From NCBI GenBank assembly GCA_000697335.1, contig JNEM01006253.1, positions 1-11,209 of the forward strand: a stretch of 11,209 nt of DNA, read 5' to 3'. Shown here one piece after another: positions 1-8,769 of this stretch. Numbering within the stretch: the first letter of the stretch is position 1; each line of letters opens with the position of its first letter. The notes below the pieces were generated by a model. That model saw only the letters and a program-made list of their open reading frames with translations. It ran no database searches and was not told the origin of the DNA. The DNA is from Conidiobolus incongruus B7586. Its lineage: Eukaryota > Entomophthoromycota > Entomophthoromycetes > Entomophthorales > Conidiobolaceae. Made by a program: the position numbers and the translations under genes.

Positions 1-2034
1 TAAATAATATTAATATTTTTATATATACTTTATATTAAAATAAATATCATTTATATTTTAAGAAAAAACACCTTTAATTAAAAAGTCTTATTATAAAGTT
101 AAGTAAGAGTTTAAATGTCAATATTAAAGTTAAATTAAAATTAACTAGAGTAAAATTATTTAATTTAATAAAATAAAGATATATCTTAATAAATCAAATA
201 AAAAAGTTAATGATTTTTAAAAAAATAAAAAACTATTTTATAACAATTATATTATTATAACCTATAAATACAATAGTAGGCTAATTATAATTTAAGAATA
301 TATGTTATCTTTAAGTGTAATATATTTTTATAAGATTAATAAAAGAATTAATATTAAAATATATTATTTATTTTAAATAATAAATTGAAAAAAATTATTG
401 AATAATATAAGTTTAATATATTAAACATTATTTTCTAATAAGATAATACCTTTTGTTATACTACAAATTCTACTATTAAATAGTTTAAAAATAACAAAAT
501 AATTATTATAAAATAACCTCCTTAATTTTTTAATTTTAACCTAATTAAATATTTTTAAAATCAACTAAAAAAATCAATTAAAGCTTTCCCCCTAGTAAAA
601 AATTTAAATCAACTTTAAGAGTATATTTAAGAAGCTTAGAATAATATTAATTTTACTTAATATAAAAAGTTAATTGATTTTATACCCTATAAACTTAAAG
701 AGGTTTAAAAAGCAAAAGATAAATATATTAGATATTAATTTTTCTATCAATACTAATACCCACAATTTTATAACTAACTTTAAATATACTTTTAGTTTTT
801 ATATATGAATTAATAATTAATTAAATTTAACTTTATATATTATATTATAAATAAAAAATATATATTATTTACATAATTTAATATAAGTTTATTTAAATTA
901 AAATTGATTAAAATATTAATAACAATATTTATATTTTTAATTTTATAACTCATTTTTGTGGGTTACTATATATATATAATTTAAAACTATATATTCTCTT
1001 ATATATGTTATATATCTGTTTATTCAAAGTTAATAATATTTTTAAAATAATAAAAATTAAAAAATTTCTCATTTTTTCAAATCTAAGTTAATTTTAAAAT
1101 ATTAATTTAGAATATAATTATTTATTTATTATTTATATTTGAAAATAGTAACTAATATCAAAATAGGCAGAATTAATAGGAAAAGTCTTAAATTCCAATG
1201 ATTATATAATAGCAATTATAAAAATCAAGAAAACAATAGTGAAATTAATAAAAAAAGCAAATATGTGTTCGAAAAAATTGATGAAATAAAATTGCAATAA
1301 TTGGAATTTTTATATATTTAATGATTAATAAATACATAGATTTTTGAATATCAAACAAATTTAATTAGACATTCAAAGTAAACTCTCTTTTATCTTCTAA
1401 TATTAATAATATTTGTATTTTGGTATTAATCTTTCGATTTCTAAATTTATAATTTATATATATTATAATACCAAAAGCTGAAAGTATTAATTGATGACAT
1501 AAAATCTAATATTTTTTAATTTGTGATTTTTTTAAATTAATTTTATTAAAACTTTGAGAGGCATTTAATGATTTAGTTAATAAATAGTAATATTATAAAT
1601 AGATATAATAGTTTTATAAAACTATATTACCCAATATTTTATTGTTCAAAAACCTGATTTTTTTACTCTATCTACCATATTTACCAGGTATGGATCATTG
1701 TCATTATCATAGTTTTGGTTAATTAAAGTATAGAATTGAATAAAGATTTGATGAAATTAAAACTTTGAATTTAAAATTAGGAGTATATATTTGAAGCTCA
1801 AATGTAAAAAATAATATAAAAAGGTTTAACCATTATAAAAAGTAAGTAATTCCTTATTAAAAAAGGAGGAAAATATCAATTACTAATTATATTATTTTTG
1901 TTCTGTATCTATTTTCTAAAATCAAAATGCAAGTTAAGTAAATTTTTGGATCACTCTATGATATGAAGTATAAAGAATATAACCGGCAAAATATCAACAT
2001 AGGAAGAGAAATTAACTATGTATTATAAAGTGAA
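1..2034. other. AT-rich gene desert, left flank
   Basis: No reading frame of useful length on either strand. It holds A/T homopolymer runs, a short (TA)6 tract near 967-978 and a small inverted-repeat pair at 1190-1309 (listed separately). About 1680-2030 is slightly less AT-rich and may include the distal 3' flank of the GH16 gene. I see no RNA gene or recognisable element. Confidence 0.7.
1190..1309. repeat. 120-bp segment with near-perfect 14-bp terminal inverted repeats (possible MITE)
   Basis: AAATTCCAATGATT at 1190-1203 and AATAATTGGAATTT at 1296-1309 are inverted copies matching at 13 of 14 bases. The inside is AT-rich with no coding potential. No target duplication is clear at the edges and no second copy is seen in the window. 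In this base composition the pair could be chance, so a miniature transposon is only a possibility. Confidence 0.25.
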
Positions 2035-2040
2035 TTTATT
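2035..2040 (-). terminator. Poly(A) signal AATAAA downstream of GH16
   Basis: Canonical AATAAA on the minus strand, 75 bp beyond the GH16 TGA. That distance suits a short 3' UTR. In DNA this AT-rich the hexamer is frequent, so the position supports the call more than the motif does. Confidence 0.45.
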
Positions 2041-2114
2041 ATAATAATATATTAGGGAGATAGGTGATATTAATTATAAAGTTAAAGATCAAGCCATGTT
2101 ATTTGTAAATATAC

Positions 2115-3281
2115 TCAAAGTGAATATACTCTGACATAATCAATGATCAGATCACGATGATCATCCTTAGGCCAGGTTGGATACCATTCATCCTTCTTAT
2201 CATAAAACTCTTTTGGTGCAGTTGGAGAAGAATTGCTCCATGGTTTGTTACCAACACCTTCGGGAAAGTATCCATTAGTCCCACCAACAGCAACATTGAA
2301 AACAAGATAGAAGTCACGATCGAAAGGTGCAGCCATCGATCTTTCTTGCCAAGGATTATTCAAATAACTTGGAAACTGACCACGATCCCAGTACGATTGA
2401 TTGTGCTCAACATTGAGTACAGGATTGTTATCTACAAAAGTTCGAATATATTCAGGTGTCCATTCCAGAGTAAAAATATGGAAATCATCAGAAAAGGTCT
2501 TATTGTTGGGTAAAGTGTATGATGCGGAAGTTTGTTCATAACGATTGAATTGAGAATTAGGTCCCCAATGTAATGCAGATCCAATGGTATCGCGTCCTTT
2601 ACCAGGATAACTTGGATCATTTCCGCGACCCTCCACAAGATCGATCTCTCCAGAAGCTGGCCAGCCACCATAATTATGATCAATGGGTAATAACCAGATT
2701 GCAGGCCAAATCCAATCTCCTTTGGGCAAACGAGCACGAACTTCTACTTTACCATAGGTGAAAGACAGCTTTGTATGAGATCTGATAAGGGCTGATTGGA
2801 TAGGATTCAAGTAATTGTTTCCGTTAGATGATCTTGAGCATCCAAAGAAGGCATTAGAAGTACACTTCATATTAGGTTGGTTACCCCAGAGATCAATGGT
2901 ACCGCCATTCTTTACAGCTTCTTCACCAATACTTTCAGAAGTCAAGATAGGACGAATATGAAGTTGGCCATTTTTAACAAAACTTGAAGATCTATTATTA
3001 GTATAGTACTCAAACTCCCAGTTACCACCACCGCCAAGGGTGATATCATGTTTCCAAGTCTTCAAATCAAAATCATCGAAGTCATCTTGAAAAATTAATT
3101 GATACTGTCTAGATGTCGAATTTCCATAGCTCTCAAAATCCAATTCCTTTCTATTGGTAGAATCTTTCACTGGATAACCAGTTTCATTGTTCAAAGCTTC
3201 ACGATAGTCGCTCAAGCTATTTGCTACAGTTGTTTGGATCCAGCAAAGATTGAGCAATGAAATAGAGATTAACTTAATCAT
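2115..3281 (-). CDS. Secreted GH16 beta-1,3-glucanase / beta-glucan-binding-type protein, 388 aa
   Basis: Complete intronless reading frame ending in TGA. Residues 1-20 look like a secretion signal (hydrophobic core, probable cut after TTVA). The rest is one GH16 laminarinase-like domain. The catalytic motif E-I-D-L-V-E is at 212-217, so E212 is the expected nucleophile, E217 the acid/base and D214 the helper. Family landmarks appear in order: GGGGNWEFEYYT near 83-94, a cysteine pair at 140 and 148 that probably forms a disulfide, PKGDWIWPAIW at 186-196, LHWGPN at 237-242, VGGTNGYFP at 332-340 and a closing DYVRVYSL. Six N-glycosylation sequons (N32, N54, N96, N260, N294, N350) suit a secreted protein. 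The layout resembles the animal and fungal glucanase/GNBP branch. It lacks the N-terminal glucan-binding CBM39 module of insect GNBPs and has no C-terminal membrane anchor. It should cleave or bind beta-1,3-glucan outside the cell, in digestion, wall remodelling or immunity. The catalytic residues are intact, so hydrolysis is likelier than binding alone. The next base context (AAAATG) supports this start. Confidence 0.95.
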   Translation of the reverse strand: MIKLISISLLNLCWIQTTVANSLSDYREALNNETGYPVKDSTNRKELDFESYGNSTSRQYQLIFQDDFDDFDLKTWKHDITLGGGGNWEFEYYTNNRSSSFVKNGQLHIRPILTSESIGEEAVKNGGTIDLWGNQPNMKCTSNAFFGCSRSSNGNNYLNPIQSALIRSHTKLSFTYGKVEVRARLPKGDWIWPAIWLLPIDHNYGGWPASGEIDLVEGRGNDPSYPGKGRDTIGSALHWGPNSQFNRYEQTSASYTLPNNKTFSDDFHIFTLEWTPEYIRTFVDNNPVLNVEHNQSYWDRGQFPSYLNNPWQERSMAAPFDRDFYLVFNVAVGGTNGYFPEGVGNKPWSNSSPTAPKEFYDKKDEWYPTWPKDDHRDLIIDYVRVYSL

Positions 3282-3324
3282 TTTTGGTTGATGACTATTG
3301 CAATGATTTACAACCTATATACCT

Positions 3325-3335
3325 GCATTTATATA
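3325..3335 (-). promoter_or_regulatory. TATA-like box of the GH16 gene
   Basis: On the minus strand this reads TATATAAATG and lies about 45-54 bp before the GH16 ATG. A second, weaker TATATA lies at about 3314-3321. Both are in moderately AT-rich sequence, so chance matches are possible. The first is the better placed, and the start codon has the favourable A at -3. Confidence 0.45.
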
Positions 3336-3339
3336 TTAA

Positions 3340-5132
3340 TCCTATGTACCAATTTTTACACCAGTGTTATTCTAATTACTAATCAATAACGACCAAATTT
3401 TCTAATGTGATAATTATATTTTTAACCCTTTAGGATGTATGGTTCACTAGTCTGTATTCGGATTAAAATCCATGGAATCTGTCAATCGAGTTACACAATC
3501 CTGTAATGATAACCTTTATAATCAATCGGTGTTTTTAATATCCTTAAAAATCACTAATTAATTTTTAATAACTCGTTTAAACTGTCAGATAATGAATATT
3601 TTGACCATTAAATCAAGAATAGTTAATCCAGCACGGACTGAAAAAAATTACTGTTTTTTATATTCTAAATGTTATCAATGATACAAATCATATATACAAT
3701 CTTTGAATTCATTTCAAGTTAAATGTGTACTAAAATATTCTTGCATCGATTAATTTAATCTAGAACTCATGATTGTATTTATTAAACATTTTTGCTAAAG
3801 TTTGAAATTATTTTATAGTATATTTTCAAAATAGTCTCAGGACGAAATTTACAAGGTAATGACCAAACTTTTATCAAGATTTGATATATTTCAAATATTT
3901 TAAATATGAAATCATATTATATCCAAATTTCAAATTAAAATTCTGTAATTTTATAAGATTCGAGATTAGTTATTTAATTTCTAATGTCAATCTCTGTAAA
4001 GGCTATAAAATTATCGTTATCTAATATAAAATACATACTTGCTATGTTTGAAAATCCATGTAACCAATTCATTATTTCTTATTTAATTAATTTGTTTTGT
4101 TGAAGTAAAATATTTAATTGTTAAAATTTTTTTAATTAGATAATTATTGCATTGATAGAATGAATCAGTATTTTCACTATAAAAAGAATAATGATATAAT
4201 GATTTGAAATAAATATTTTACTAATGGAATTTATAATATAACAATTTCTGCATATTATTGGTAATTTTTATCACTTTATTTTTTATATTAAGGACATAAA
4301 TTATAGATTTAAAAATATTTAAAAATAAATTTTAGTACATTTTTTAAAAGTAAGGGGATAAGTGATGATAGTTTTTATTTAATATTATATAAGTATCAAG
4401 ACCTAATCAAATATATTCGAAATTCCCTTTCGTGTTAGTGCTATGAAAGAATATCTTAATTCTTAATATTTATCTCTTCATGTCTTTTCTGCTTATATTT
4501 TAACTCAATAAATTTTTTTTCATCTTTGAGCACCCATAGCTCTTTGATGATTAATTGGTTTTAAGGTACAAATATATATTTTCTAGACCCTGATCTTTGA
4601 ATGTATATTAGTTTATTGATTATATTTGAGTACCTTGTCCTTGAACATCCCGAAACTGCCACTCTATCTGCATGAATTTTCGCAATTATTAAGTAAAAAT
4701 AGACTTAGTAACTTCAGTTTTTAACATTTCACTATATTTCATGGATAAATTTTTAATCTGTCTTTATAACTCTGAATATGTAAATAACACTATTATTTTC
4801 GAAAAACTTATTTGTTTACAACATCCCTCACATAAAAGTGTTAATCTATTTTTTCACATTATAAAATATTGCATCAAAATTTGAAAATGATTATTAACTG
4901 ATAGTATAAATAGATAAATTAAAAAATATTATTGTTTGATCATTATTTCAAATATATCATATTCAAATTCTATCAAATTAAAATGAATTTTGAATTATTG
5001 AATATTTTAAAAAGCACTAAAGGTCTTATGACTTATTTATATAAAATTATCATAAAATATATCACCCAGTGTATTTTCTAAATATAAACTATTATTAATA
5101 TTAGAATTTCAATCAGCAATATTTGGTATTAA
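3340..5132. other. Non-coding spacer upstream of GH16
   Basis: No convincing gene. The first 200-300 bp upstream of the GH16 ATG is less AT-rich than the rest and is the likely promoter region. About 4420-4700 also has more balanced base composition and fewer stops on the minus strand, possibly the trace of an old coding insert, but nothing recognisable. The remainder is A/T-rich with no repeats shared with other parts of the window. Confidence 0.6.
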
Positions 5133-5590
5133 AGGTCTTCAGAAAAGTAGCCTTGTAAATAAAGACCATGTAAATAAGATAAAACAGGCCAAAGTTGGCT
5201 AATGAGATGTTTTAAATGGTTTTATTAAAACATCAATATGTAGCGCTTGGCTCTGATTGAAATGATTTCCAAGAAAATATGTATTTGATGATAATTTTAG
5301 GGTGTTATCAATCCTTACTCCAATGCCTTTAAACACCGATTGTGGTTGCTGTCCGAAATTTCACATTATACACGGACAGTGTATGGTACTTGCATGTGGA
5401 TTATATTCGGAATAATGACGGACGATTTGAATTGTATAGCTAGCGGACCTCTCGATTTGCGACAATATATATTCTAGATTTTTGTGTAAATTTGAAGAAT
5501 TAATTTTGATTTTGAAATATAACTTTAACATTATTATCTTCTTTTGACCTAAAAGGGCTGATGGCTTGGCTAGGATGATTAAAACTGTAG
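5133..5590 (+). repeat. Dispersed repeat, copy A (about 460 bp, strongly decayed)
   Basis: Aligns in the same orientation with 8101-8532 over nearly its whole length, at roughly two thirds identity by eye. The best-kept blocks are the start (AGTAGCCTT, then CATGTAAATAAGATAAAAC at 5168-5186, then GGCCAA), AGCGGACCTC near 5441-5450, and the end (AAAGGGCTGATGGCTTGGCT at about 5552-5571). Where the copies differ, this one often has T or A where copy B has C or G, as expected for cytosine-deamination decay. No coding frame is shared. The edges are approximate. Its family is unknown; a solo LTR or a transposon end are both possible. Confidence 0.75.
5349..5379. repeat. 7-bp inverted repeat within repeat copy A
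   Basis: CTGTCCG at 5349-5355 and CGGACAG at 5373-5379 are perfect inverted copies around a 17-base loop. The pair is relatively GC-rich for this region. It is not kept in copy B, so it is probably incidental or a private feature of copy A. Confidence 0.3.
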
Positions 5591-7136
5591 ATTAGTATTA
5601 ATATATTTGTAATATTTTTCTATCTAAATTTTGTATTATATTGTTTATCTTGAATTCAAGTTTTTTAGGTTAAAATTACAACATCACATATGATGGGCAA
5701 ATGTATAGAATAGGATAACCTAATATTTCAAGATTTATCCATTAAATTTTTTTCTATTTTAAACAATACTTAAAAATATATTTCGTATTAATTAATTTGG
5801 AATTGATAAATATTAATAATAGGAGATAAGTTCATATTATTTAAGCAAATAAATAATCTCATATTTTTCAAATTTATTTTGAATATGAATTCTAGTATAT
5901 AATAGAAATTAGAAATATATAACTCCAAATTAATTATCCTTCAAGTTATAGATACCTTGGGTTATACTTTTGGCAAACTTATTATATTAAAAAACATATT
6001 TTTTTATAGTTTAATATATATTATCTTTTAAATCAATAATATATATTGAAAATCAACTTCTTGTAGATATATCTTTTAATCTGCAAAAAAAATTATAACT
6101 GAAAAAATTGTAATAAAGTGAGAATACTAGGTATAATAGAGTTTTTCAATATTTTTAACTCAAAAACCATTTTATAGCTTGAACTCTATCTATTTCATAT
6201 TTATCATCTATAATTATTAATATCCTTGAATAATACTAGAAATTATAAGTACAAAATATTTTATTAAGAGTACTTAAAATATTTATATTTATATCTTTTA
6301 ACTTCAAAAATTTAATAGATTATTATTTATATATTGTATTATTATAATAATTAACAATCTTTTATGAAATATTTAACTATTTTTTCATCCTATTTTAGCT
6401 TAACTTAGAATTTTACCTTGCGTTGTAATATAAAAATATATTAAAAGCGTTTAATCAAATGATTATTATAATTTGATATAAAGTTTATTGCTTTTGGTTT
6501 TATCATAATCCGTTTTTTAACTATAACTCTATTTTTTTCTCTTTAGTTAAACTATAAAGACTATAAAATCCTATTAAATGAATTAATTTTGAATTATATA
6601 TAATATATTTTTATAGTTAAAATATAGATATTTGAATCACTTCTTATCTCAATCAATGTCATATTTTGAATCATTTTATTTTCCTTAATTATCAATCCAA
6701 ATAAGCAAGCATGTATAATATATTTTTGAATTATTTAATACTTCAAATATCTGGTATACAACATGTTTTTTATTCAAATTAATTTAAAAATCCAATTTAT
6801 TTAAGAGGTTAATTAGATTAAAAGATACTTTAAATATCACACATATTATATATTAAACAACATAACAATTCTTTTAGTTTAACTTAATTTTCTAAAGCTA
6901 TCTAAATTATAACTAGAAATTTATTTTATAATTAAAAAATAATTAATTAATATAATCCAAAAGTATAACAAATAAATAAATATAGCTGATTTATACTAAT
7001 TTTATCAAACTTTATATTAAACCATTTATTTAACTTTTATTAATATTATTTCTTTAAATAATTCATTCAGGGGATATAGTTTATAACTAAAAAATAACAA
7101 CAAATAGGTTAAAATACTATAAATACTATTCAAATA
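5591..7136. other. AT-rich spacer between repeat copy A and the transposon cluster
   Basis: No gene, RNA or clear repeat. Long A/T-rich runs have stops in all frames. Part of the right side may be the eroded N-terminal half and left end of the mariner-type element found downstream, but no convincing residues can be read there before about 7137. Confidence 0.6.
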
Positions 7137-7176
7137 CCTGATTTTAATTTTAAATATTCTTTTTATTGTTAGTTAA
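7137..7176 (+). pseudogene. Possible mariner transposase scrap left of the solo LTR
   Basis: The plus-strand frame at 7137-7169 reads PDFNFKYSFYC. This resembles the K-P-x-L-x-x-K-K-V-x-L-C segment that lies just before the second catalytic region of mariner transposases. It sits immediately left of the LTR, and later transposase parts begin immediately right of it. It is short and read from AT-rich DNA, so the match is weak. If real, it shows the LTR inserted into the transposon. Confidence 0.3.
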
Positions 7177-7181
7177 CTTAA
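7177..7181. repeat. Left target-site duplication CTTAA of the solo LTR
   Basis: CTTAA directly precedes the TGT end of the LTR and is repeated exactly after its ACA end at 7383-7387. A 5-bp duplication is typical of Ty3/gypsy and copia-type integration. Confidence 0.75.
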
Positions 7182-7382
7182 TGTCACAGATCAATAACAA
7201 TTCCCAGAATTCCCATATATTGCAACGCGATTCATTCCCCTATAAATAGTTAGACAATATACCCTTCTACAGAGGGGGGACTTTAGTGTGGTTAGTCTGT
7301 TGATAAACCTTTCTTGGTTCAGCTTCCTCTGCACCCTGACTCTGCTTAATTAGTCCAATAAATCTAGTAACCATCTAGTACA
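7182..7382 (+). mobile_element. Solo LTR of an LTR retrotransposon, 201 bp
   Basis: Begins TGTCACAG and ends AGTACA, so it has the standard TG...CA ends with a 3-bp inverted TGT/ACA. It is bounded by identical 5-bp copies of CTTAA. Inside are a TATA box (TATAAATAG, 7241-7249) and, 108 bp further on, an AATAAA poly(A) signal (7357-7362), the order expected of U3, R and U5 on the plus strand. It is visibly richer in G and C than its surroundings. No internal coding region or second LTR is present, so this is the scar left by recombination between two LTRs. A TGTCAC start with a short LTR is common in Ty3/gypsy chromoviruses, but the family call is inference. The exact target duplication and retained composition suggest it is younger than the elements around it. 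Confidence 0.8.
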
Positions 7383-7387
7383 CTTAA
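7383..7387. repeat. Right target-site duplication CTTAA of the solo LTR
   Basis: Exact copy of 7177-7181, directly after the ACA end of the LTR. The pair fixes the LTR boundaries to the base. Confidence 0.75.
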
Positions 7388-7743
7388 TTCAAAATTATAT
7401 TTATAAATTTGGTGAAAATAGAAATTTTCTTAATTAATTATATTTTTAATTAATGAAATTAACATTCAATTATTATAAATAAAATGCAATTAAATTATAT
7501 TTAGTTTTACATAATAAAAGTTATGTGAAACAACTAGTTATCAGAACTTTGCTTATTACAAAGAACTAATCATTATTACCCGATCCACAATACTCACCAG
7601 ATATAAATCCCTATGATTACTTTTGTTTTGGTTAAATAAATTTGATTGGGAAAAAAATTAATAAAATTTCAAAATTGAATTTTGAAAATAATGATGTAAT
7701 CTTAGAGATGAAAAGTAAAAAACTATATAAAAGAGATAAGTGA
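7388..7743 (+). pseudogene. Dead mariner-type (Tc1/mariner, DDxD) transposase, C-terminal half
   Basis: One plus-strand phase from about 7438 to 7743 reads as the end of a mariner transposase interrupted by stops (TAA at 7447, 7480, 7567 and 7633). The diagnostic block YSPDINPYDYF is at 7591-7623. It matches the family signature YSPDLxPxDYxLF, and the Asp of DY (7615-7617) is the third catalytic acid. An Asp here, not the Glu of Tc1, points to the mariner branch. Upstream, HNKSYVKQL from 7510 sits where HDNARPHVxxxT belongs, with the second-Asp region eroded. The distance to the last Asp is close to the DD34D spacing. Earlier, YF-LMK and NYYK (7441-7479) resemble the YYELL...YYxQL part. Downstream, GKKINKISKLNFENNDVI resembles the GKxFxSxEEV tail. 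The transposase is non-functional. The N-terminal half, inverted terminal repeats and TA target site could not be identified. Confidence 0.8.
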
Positions 7744-8100
7744 TTAATAGTACAATGAAATAATATATATCAAAAAAGAAAATATTAATCATTCAACTGA
7801 TAATAATATTACCTATGATTGATTTTGGAATTTAAATTTAAATTTAATACCATTGAAATTCTTTTTTTAACATTTTACACCTAGTAATTTAAAATTTTTT
7901 GATCGAAAATATTATCATCAAAGGACCTAATTAATATAAATTTATTCTGTTTTTATCATTTGATCTATCAATTAATTAATTATAATACTATTTTCAACTG
8001 TTGAAAATATTAACTTAACAGAAATTGATATTATAAATATGCATTTTATTTAATCAATCAAAATATTCATTTAATATTAAAATTTTTATTTACTATAGCA
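7744..8100. other. AT-rich spacer, possible right end of the mariner-type element
   Basis: About 7744-7788 may still hold the last transposase residues, in the same phase. The rest is AT-rich and without frames. No inverted terminal repeat could be matched to the left side. Confidence 0.5.
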
Positions 8101-8532
8101 GGTGTTCTGAAATGTAGCCTTTAATAAAGATCATGTAAATAAGATAAAACGGGCCAAGGATGGCCAATGAAAAAATTTAGTGGGTTTTACTAAAATATCA
8201 AGATATAAGACTTGACCCTGATCGAGGTGATCCCCCGAGCAAATGTGTGTTCAGTGGAGATTTTATAGTGATATCAGTTCTTGGCCAAAGTGTTGAAACA
8301 TCGCTTGTGTCTGTTAACTGGAATTTTGCATTGTATAAGGATTGTGTAACGTAATTGTTTGTAGATTACATTAGCAATAAAGACGAATGACCAAGGTTGA
8401 ATGGCGAGCGGACCTCCCGACCCGCGTCAATAATTTCGGAATTTCCAAATCTAGGCATTTATTTAGAACTAGATTAGTATAATAAACTATCAAAGGTTGG
8501 GCTGTAGCTTGATTGATATTACATTATAAACA
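8101..8532 (+). repeat. Dispersed repeat, copy B (about 430 bp, better preserved)
   Basis: Same repeat as 5133-5590, in the same orientation, about 3 kb away. It keeps more G and C, for example GAGCGGACCTCCCGACCCGC at 8406-8425 against a T-richer version in copy A. Taken from 8103 to 8532 it begins TGTTCTGA and ends ATAAACA, so its ends could be read as TGTT...AACA. That would suit an LTR, but there is no matching target duplication and copy A does not keep both ends. It carries no open frame. A decayed coding region begins about 240 bp to its right on the opposite strand, possibly part of the same element. Confidence 0.75.
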
Positions 8533-8769
8533 TTTACAGTAATGATGAAATTGAAGATGTAAAGAACTCGAGTAATTATAGCACTAATTAGTATATAGAT
8601 TTATTTCATTTGATTAAATTTTATGTTTTTAATCAAATTCTATTCGGTGATTATTACATCCGAATCAATAATCATATCTTATTCCCTCCTCCAATTGGTC
8701 AAAATCAGTAAACGAATATAATAATCGGATATAATAAGGATACATTTTTTGACCATTTTGCATTTCATC
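8533..8769. other. Spacer between repeat copy B and the decayed coding region
   Basis: Short AT-rich stretch with two small inverted repeats: ATTCGG/CCGAAT at 8642-8665 and TGGTCAAAA/TTTTGACCA at 8696-8755. It has no coding content. If the neighbouring decayed gene and repeat B form one element, this would be its 3' untranslated part. Confidence 0.4.
8696..8755. repeat. 9-bp inverted repeat with 42-base loop
   Basis: TGGTCAAAA at 8696-8704 and TTTTGACCA at 8747-8755 are perfect inverted copies. They lie just beyond the 3' end of the decayed minus-strand coding region. They could be a hairpin or a relic of an element end. No function can be assigned. Confidence 0.3.

Noticed and set aside
967-978. 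(TA)6 microsatellite
   Set aside because: Too short to be notable in sequence of this composition.
2157-2761. Open frames of about 60-118 codons overlapping GH16 (2157-2513 plus, 2432-2737 minus, 2573-2761 plus)
   Set aside because: They lie wholly inside the GH16 gene in other frames and show no family features; they are shadows of its GC-richer sequence.
8500-8530. tRNA-like start (GGGCTGTAGCTTGATTG) at the end of repeat copy B, suggesting a tRNA gene or SINE promoter
   Set aside because: No B box, no cloverleaf and no poly(A) or simple-repeat tail could be found, and copy A does not keep the match.
5133-8532. Reading the two repeat copies as the paired LTRs of one 3.4-kb retrotransposon
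   Set aside because: They differ at about a third of positions, the DNA between them has no retroelement coding trace, and it holds an unrelated mariner remnant and a solo LTR.
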